Source: Apostichopus japonicus
Lineage: Eukaryota > Echinodermata > Holothuroidea > Aspidochirotida > Stichopodidae
Direction of reading: 5' to 3'
Assembly (NCBI RefSeq): GCF_037975245.1
Contig: NC_092576.1
Coordinates: 33,210,611 to 33,274,610, forward strand
DNA: 64,000 nucleotides
The translations under genes and the position numbers were made by a program. The number at the start of each line of letters is the position of its first letter. Positions within the stretch are counted from its first letter, which is position 1. This document shows, in pieces, positions 12,101-21,100 of this stretch. The notes beneath the pieces were generated by a model, which had not been told where the DNA came from, searched no databases, and saw nothing but the letters and a program-made list of their open reading frames with translations.

Positions 12101-15100
12101 GACTCTCGATTCTCGATTCCCTAAGTTGCACCTGTCTAAAATAAGAGTGTATTACCTTCTAAATACATGTACACAATACACATCGTAGTCTAAGATAAGA
12201 TGCGTGATTCTACGAAGTAAACAGAAGGTGGGCCTCAAAAAGTAACGTACGTAATGACCTTACGAAAAACCAGGCGATTACCGCTAAAATCTATAATTGG
12301 CTTAATCGTCATTAAATGTAAACGCTAAAGATTCATATTTGCATATTACAACATTTGCATATGAAAACAATGTAAATAGTTCTGAATGTAGTTAACAGTA
12401 CATCTCAATTTCAAATTAAATATTTGAGATTCCGCCATTGTTTCAGTGTGCGCGATAAATTGAGGTTGACAACATGGGAACAAGTGTTCCATTTTTGTTC
12501 TTCTACATATCAAAGTAAGTGCAAGAATAAACCACAGTAACAGGAAAATGCTGTAAGTGAAACATACCTTCCAAACACCGGATTGAAGATTCAGAATGTA
12601 ACCGTAGTCATTCCAGAACACTATGATAACAGAACAGTAAAAGTGTGAATTAAGCAATAGGACGACATTGATTCTACTGATGTGAATGAGTTTTATTGGC
12701 TTTATATAATATGCCAAATAGAGCGTCTTATCCAAATGTTATGAATAAACCGAGTAAACCAACGTTGGTTGTTTTTTTTTTAAAATCTGACAAGGAATGC
12801 AGTATTAACCCTGTTTCATAGGCAAACCAAGTCGTATTAATGAAATGAATGTGTAACAATTATCGTCCCTACCATCCTTAATCTAGTCATCCTAAAAAGT
12901 GTGTTGTTTTAAGAAAAATGATATGATAAAGTAACGGTTGAACCAAAACAGAACTTTTTGGTTTAATGATAAAACGAATGCGAGGGGACCTTAGAAACGT
13001 CAACACTAAATAAGCACTGACGATGTAGACATACCTTTAATGTCTCTAGAGTGCATATCTGCTGGAATTGAGTCCGAAGATAATGTAATAGGCAGCAGAC
13101 AACCTTCGAACCTTTGTAGGAGAAATAAAGAATAACGAGAAAAATGATACAAATGAACACTGTGTTCTAGCGGGGAAACTATCATTACAACACATCTTTG
13201 TTAAACATATTGAACCGTTATATTTTGGTATTAAATGTTCCTGTTACAATCAAATAAGAATAGTTTTACACTACATATCGGTTTGTTACTATCAACCGTC
13301 AGGGGAATACAAGGGCATATGTAGGTGATTTGTTACAAAAATAAAATGTATAAACTACCGGTACAAATACTGTGGTTACTCAACTCGAATAACCTTTCGA
13401 AACACAGAATATACACTTGTACACGCTGATTAACAGATAAGCAACTTATGTTTTATTTACATTTACCAGTAGCATCTACCCCACCCCTCCTTACCCCCAC
13501 CACACAAGACGCAAAGATGCTTAAAAAACTACAGTTATAAATCGAATTTCATATCAGTTTTATTTACTAACATTTCGGTAGAATATTCGGAATAACCTCT
13601 ATTCTGCTGCGGGAGCGGGGGGGGGGGGTCTATTTAATACTTAAAATGTCCCAAGATGGATGTAAAATAGCCTAAATTATGTTACTTAATTCGCCAAGCA
13701 TTTCGAGAAAAAAAACAAATGTGAGAATAAACAAAATGCTTAGTTATACCATTATTCATGTGCCCGTTTCAAATGTATCACATAATAGCTCAACGTATTG
13801 CACATCTACTTCTGTGTCTCTCTTCTCTTTACACTTTTGCTGTCTTTCTTACTCATTTATGTTAACTGGTTTCCTTTGCACGGCAACCATGTCATTTAAA
13901 CTGAACACTTGAGATATCATTCGTTTATCAATGTTTCATTAACTTCTAAGAAGGAACATGCAAATTGCTTCATCCAAATGTCAGACAACTTTTTTTTTGG
14001 GGGGGGGGAACTGCCTATCCGACTTACGTCAGTCAGAACAACTACTTTCAATTGACGGTTAACCTTTTCGCAATTCACTAGTTTGTTTTTAGAATGAAAC
14101 GAATAATCCAAAATGTACGTGTTATTATTATTTTTTTCAGATATATTTCAATCTAAATGAAACTAATATCGTATATCAACACACTTAATTCTTGATAAAT
14201 TCTGAGCTATTGGATTTTGAATTACCAGAGACTTTTCTTATGACGTTAAAAACCATCAACTCTCATACGTTCAGGCAGTTTCAAAAAAATAAATTGTAAT
14301 TTCAATTCGTTATCACAATACACACTTAATTTGAAATACAAATATAATAATCTTGTGAGAAACAAATATTCACCGCTCTTCCACTGAACTTTCGAAGCCA
14401 AAAAAAAAGTAAGTGTATTTTAATTATTCTTCACTTTCCTTATGTAAAATATGCATTAATATTATACATTCTACTTACGATAGCTTCTTAAAAGTTCGAG
14501 AACGTATCACATATTTGAATATTGCTTTGATTTCTTCCTCCGATAGTGACTTCGGTTCCTGCCTCTCCCCATCCTTCTCTATCTCTATTTGCATATTTTC
14601 TAAAGTCGATAGGTAAGTTAAAGTGAGGCCAGAATGGAGTACAATGTTGCTTTCCTCACACTTCTTGTACGATTGTTTTAGGTTTAAGCAGGTTATCGGA
14701 ATCTGGTAGAGAAAAACACACATATATGTTATACAATTCGATTACCACAATAAAACACCGTTTCATCTCACATTACTTTCTTCTTACTCTTTCTGTATAT
14801 AACTGACACGGTTTTATTTCCCTTTTCCAGAATTTATTTCATAGACCTACATTCGTAACAGAAAAAAAAACTCATCTGTATTACATATTGCTCATAGATT
14901 GCATTATTTTAAAAGGGCACAAATACCAAAATTAATCCCTTTTGGCGATGGCGATGATGAGAATGGTGGTGAATAGCAGATATAATACACGTCTTAAGAG
15001 CATCATGATACGCTGTATTCGATTAGCAGCAACTTCAATATGATGTTTCAATTGGCTTAACTAATAATAGAAGCATTGTGAGAAACATAAGCTGCGTTAA

Positions 15101-18100
15101 ATTGGTTTTAAGTTTTAATTGGTCAATTATTGATAACGCTGTTTTCATTGACAAGCACGTTTTCAGTCATATTTATGTATGTTACAGCTGTACGAATAAC
15201 TTGGTTCATATTAAGACAACAAAGATGTTTAAGGTATAACCAAATTCATCTGTTGAAGTGTTTTTGTACATTTTGCAAACATTTCCCCTCAGTACCGAAA
15301 CTGTTATAAACCAACATTAATATTAAACATTATAAATTAATAAGTAAACGTGAGTGTACCTCTTTCTTGGATGCAAAGTCTAGAATTTGTAAAGTCGATC
15401 TCTGCAGTAGCCTGCTATCGTTTCGATGAATCTCTACATTGTTAGATACCAACTTCGTAACGATTTCGACAAGATTCTGCATATTGTCTTCTTGTTCTAG
15501 GATGCACAAAATAGCAAACTTTTGTCCCTCGTCGGTCCTCTGCAAGTATTTAATGATATGCTCTGACGCATCTTTGTTAAGTCCACATGCGAACCGGTAG
15601 ACGTACTGCAGATCATATGGGTCTAGACTACCAAGCAATTGATCAGCATTGGATAATTTCGAAACATTTCTTGCAAGGTAATGTGCAGCGTACCATTCAC
15701 AAAATAGTTTATGGTAGAATCTAACCTCTACAATGTACTGAGCGTGAAACTCTGCAGCTCGTCCGGCATCACAATCGAGTACATCATCTTCAACCAAAAT
15801 ACCAACCCGGATGTATTGATTATAAAACTCTTCTCCAAATAGTTTAAGCAATTGTTCTTTCTTCCACACGATTTTTTTACGATATCCACTGAGAGCCTGA
15901 AAAGCAACTTTGTCTAACATGCTGTGATCATTTTCATGTGCCTTAGAAATTTGAACATTTTCGTCTCTCAGTTTATTCCGCAAATGACTATGAAAACATG
16001 ATATCATATAGCGGAAAAAGCCAGTGACTGAGTGAAAAGTTTCAAAGTCTTCACTCTCGTGAGTCATGTGAGCGGACATAACAAAAAACAATGGAACCTC
16101 GCACAGATCTCCAAGAACGGGGTTTTGTTTAAGATTTAGCTTAATTTTCTCAATTTCGTCGTCGTTATCGTCGCCTACGACCGCTTTGCGAATATATTGA
16201 TCACGTGCGGTTTCGTCGAAACCTCTCAACCTTACTCGAATGGTCTGGGGTGCACGGTGCTTGGGTAGATAAGAAGATCGTGTTGTCAGAATCACATCAA
16301 TATCTCGCATGATTTCTTTCTTAATAATGAGAGACACATCTGTATCCATGTTATCTTGATCTGGATACTCATCATAGCCGTCCAAGATAAGCAACACTGA
16401 ACCTGATTCATTTAAAAGTGATTTCACATCATCTTCGGTAAATTTTGAATCCTTTGCTAAGATAAATTTTCTAATAGCATCGTAGATTGACTGAACTCCA
16501 CCTAACTGCCTCAGCCTCAAGAAAACTAGTACCTTTACTTTACTTATCGGAGAATTAGAAATGTTATTACACCAATCATACGCTAGTTGTAGTGTCAGCG
16601 TTGACTTGCCGTAACCTGGGTCGCCTTCCAATATTTGTCTTTTAGATTCGTCACCAATCTTATTAAATAATTCACGATACGAAGCCAGTGGTTTCCAAAT
16701 ATCATTTGAAGTAGTGCCGGATGTTTTTTCAAGATATTCAATGCCGCCCTCAACAAAGACCCTATCAACGCAAACCATCCTGTCTCTTATGTAGGGAATT
16801 GGTTGAACCGCGTCGTAAAGCAGCTTGTACTTTCCTTTCAGTTCGGTAATGAGCTGGTCCAGCTTGTTTGTTTCTGCTGATAAATAATACTTCATAATAA
16901 GACATTCTCAGAGAAAAGCAAACGCACCCATCTTTGAGATGTGTTATGATAAATGTGTAAACGCATATGGCGTACATTTTAGATTTGACTCCGATGTGAG
17001 GAACACTAAGGATGTAAGAAATTGTTCCCTATGTTCGTTTACGTTTTGATGAATGATATGTGTGTGACTATAACCTTGGAAATCACTTGTTCTTGGGTAT
17101 TTCCAGGACTTAAAATTCCATTTCAAGTCGGTTTAAATTTTAAACAGGGGAACATGATACTTTATATGTAAGTCAAATCCTTTCTATTTTTCATCTTAAT
17201 TTCTTATATTTTAATTCTTTTTAGGCTAATATGGTATCTTGGGACCACCCGTTATTTTTTAAATAACTGATTGTAGCCTACATATCATGTAAACATTTCT
17301 AGAAACATATTTGTTGGGGCGATAAAAGACTGTTTGTTGCTAGCAAAATATCGTGTGTAGTCTTTGGCAAATCTTGCTATATCAAAAATCCCAAATGATC
17401 CGATTACATCTTTGAAATAAGGAAACGTAAACTTACAAAAGACGTGAAGACATTGGTCTAGCTTTTAGTCTCTTTTATACATTATTCAATATTGTAACCA
17501 AGGCATCGAACGGTAGGCCTAGTCTAGCGTGCACCTTAGACTCACAAACAAAGAGTCCCTTAAATTTATCACCGATGATTCAGAGTGACATGTTCAATCA
17601 CCAATGGAAGTTGATCTGCATAACATTTCTTATCCAAATGTAAACGCGCTATTTTGTACATTATGTATTTAAATATTTTGTTGCTAAAAGACACAGATTG
17701 TCGCAATTTTGTTGTTCGCAGGTCAAAATACAAACAAACATAATAGAGGTCAAAGACACCTTCATGAATCATGATCTTTCATTGGTTCCTGGACTACATG
17801 TTGTTGTACTTGCAGCGAATCTAATTTCTCTTCATTCTCATTTCATAATCGTGGTATTGCCTTGACATTCCTCTGATCTAAATACTTTTACATACCTTAT
17901 TATCACTGTATATTGTTTTCAAAACAATCCTAACACCAATCGCTGTTTATTTCCTTCATCTTGACAGAATGTAAGTCGAAACTCCATTTCGTTCTCTAAT
18001 GGACTTTTTCACTTTATTAATGTTTCCGCAATCTTTCGGAACGTGTATGAGGTTCTCATTATTTTTAAAGATGATTGTTTATATTTCTCTCTTTAATTAT

Positions 18101-21100
18101 GTAGCAGTCTTATGAGTGGTTGAAGAATGTTTCAGGCAAATTGTTCAGTTATTATATTTTCAGAGATTGTGGAGTTTATACATATATTACTACCAGACAA
18201 ACACAATTATGTTGTGTTTAATTTGTTCATTCTAGTTTCTTTGTCATCTTTATTTCGGGATTGAAGTTAGAAGGAAGGAAGTCAGGTATTTTTAAAGGTC
18301 CATAACAAGGTTTACCTATAGTTCTTCAAACACCGTTAGGAAAATGTTGTGTGCTGTAAGTTATATAAGATACAACCAATTTGAGATAATAGTGTCGTGG
18401 AATCAACCAGATATTAGGTAGGGAATTTAAAGTGAATAATTTAGGTGAATATATTCTTAACGTCTAGTCCAATATGATTTGAGACTAGTTGGAAGAGCGT
18501 GGCTCGCATGATATTGTCCAAACATGTTCTGTCATTAGTTTGGTATTTACTTGGTGATATGTTTGATTTCGTCACTGGTGTTAATGGGACAGCCATTCTT
18601 CCCCTTCCCCGCCCTCGTCACAATTTTCACACGCTAGTACAGATGTCTCTCTTGTTTCTTACTAACTTATCGTAACTCAAGTTGAAATTATTGTTAATCT
18701 TACCGGTCGTTGACATCATTGGTATCGCCTGTGTAAGAAAGAGACAGTGAAGTAATGTGACATCAGTTAACTGACTATTAAATAAGCCAACAAAGAATAT
18801 GACACAAATAAGGAGACATTGAAACATTTATGGTTATTAACAAGTATCAGTTTTATTAAAACTTTGCACGTTCTCTCAGTTGCTCTTTGTATTGATGAAA
18901 AAAGAAAGTGTAATCAATGCGTGCTTATGGATTGTTCAGAATATGACGACAGATGCAATTAAACGTAAGTAACCGATACATTCGAAGCAGAATGCTCGTG
19001 TCGTGTATGAAGAGAATTGCAAAAGGAGTGTGTATTCTAGGTGACTAACGAACTGTTTATTGCGTATAATAGTATACAAACTGCATTGTATATTAGGGAT
19101 AAATATTTAAAGAAAATAGTACATGCTTGTTACTTAAGTATCTGTATACATATGTTTCATTTCAAAATCTTTGAAGTTATAGGAAAAGTGGTAGTGCTCT
19201 TATACGGTATGGCACTAAGAAGTTTAGACTGTGTGATAGTTCGGTGACCGACATAGCCCCTTTGAACTGTTTAACATATATGAAAGAATTGGATTGGCGT
19301 TCCATTAATGTCTTTACCAAATGCTCTGGTTAACTCAAAGTGTTCAAGTTTATGTGGTCACACGAAGCATTACTTGAATGACTGATTTTATACAAAAACA
19401 GTAATGTTATAACATCACATAAGTTCATAAGTTTGTGTTTACTTTAGGAAATAATATCGTTACCATTAAAATGTTAACTATGTATTCAGATAAAAATGAC
19501 TTATTAAATAAAACTAATTTCAATACAAGATACTACTATTGTGTATGTACTACTCACTAATCTGTGTATCTACTAATCTAAATCAACTACTGTGTTAAGT
19601 TAAACTTAATTTGATCACAATCATGCACATATCGTTAAGGTATGCTCGAGCATGATGCGATACTGTACTCGATCATTGCAAGTAATATACATAACTAGCC
19701 TATTTGTCAGTTAAATATATCAACTAATCTTCCGTGCTCGTTCGTAAAGCTCATGCAAGTAAATATAAAGATAAATACACCTTTTTTTTCAATTATTCCT
19801 GAAAAAGACGGTTATGCAATCATTGTTGTATTACCTTACAGACTGACTTATACCTTATCAAGGACACGGTTCTACTTATTCTTCTTTGATGAAGTGTAGT
19901 GTAAATGAGAGAGTCGACGTTAATTGTTTTCAAATCATAGGCCTACATTAACTAAGCGTTTCAGTATTTAAATTATAAACGACAAAGTGTATTTACCTCT
20001 TCAAAGTTACTTCCCCCCTGTGAATCATTTGAATGGATAACTGTAAAAAAAATAGTGGGAAAATTGTAAAAACGAACTTTTAGTGTTAAATCTGTGAAAT
20101 ATTAGGGCCAAAAAAACCTCCAGGTAAATATATATTTGCTGAATATCATAAATCAGTATCGCATTTCTAACTAGTATCAACTGTATTCACAGTATTCTCC
20201 GGTAGAATATACATAAATATCCTAAATGAGGTAATTGAGGGTTAATTTGTACATTCTGCAACACACCTCATCAATTACAGGATTTGCAGGGAGCCTACAA
20301 CTGTTAGCAAACTGGAACGAAAAGTGTGCAAGTTAGACTCATTCTTGATCGGTACAATGAAGGTTCAGAGGCAGTCAGTGCATTTCCTTTGGAAATGTTT
20401 CCATCTATACAAAATAAATTATGCTGTGTGACAAAAGCCAATTTTTATTTCTTATTATTGTTCTTCATGTTTACATTGTATATATAAGTGAAGGGCAACG
20501 GTTTTATTACCTTTACGTAAAATGATCCCTCCTATCACAATAATCACAACCATAAAGACTACAATTGCAACTGTGATTACCGCAGTTAATACTCCAGTAT
20601 CGCTACTGTTGGTTCGTACTGCAGTATCGTTACTGTTGGTTTGTACTGTAATGGATGACAAAAGCGAAAGAAGTTGTTGGATTAAAAATCATAACGATGA
20701 CGTATGCGATGATTAAAGGAATTGAAGCTGACATCAATAATTAATTGTTTACATTCTGGTTTTCTAGCATTAATGATGTAATATCAATGGCAATGTTATT
20801 GATATTATCAACATTATGTTATCTTGGACAAATATGTATACGTAGATAATCTTACCGTTTGGTATCAGTAGATCAATTGTCTGTGACAGATTAAAAATAT
20901 CCGCATTTGTTCCTACGACACGGCATTCAACTGTCACCCTATCCTCTGTTGCCGGAGTAAATGTAATAGTCGACGTCAATGTTACGTCGTAATTATCACC
21001 GCTTGGTTGTACTCTGTGATTATCTTGTAAAAAGGAAACTTTTGTGTTTGGTTCATAGACTCTCCATTCCAGATTTACTTCGGGTCGAATCCCATGCACA

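Larger units (their letters stand above)
9175..14770 (-). repeat. Tandem duplication, proximal copy (module 1)
   Basis: Partner of 2695-8590. Within it, the segment just beyond the last exon is itself present twice (about 9175-9450 and 9455-9670, sharing TTCCTGTTA and the GGCGTGCCACRGTTA stretch), so a small secondary duplication lies at this end. Confidence 0.9.

Noticed and set aside
12346-12735. 129-codon minus-strand open frame
   Set aside because: Runs across the real 53-bp exon and its splice sites; the equivalent in the other duplicate is broken, so it is not coding as a whole.
12963-13160. Minus-strand frame with a membrane-helix-like stretch (FICIIFLVILYFSYKG), also at 6941-7129
   Set aside because: The hydrophobic part is the pyrimidine-rich intron end read as protein. 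The conserved, phase-correct exon is in a different frame (13035-13111 and 6938-7014).
16907-18703. Death-fold (CARD, DEATH, TIR) exon before NACHT
   Set aside because: Looked for on the minus strand; no frame with suitable length, splice sites and helix pattern was found. A very short or diverged one could be missed.
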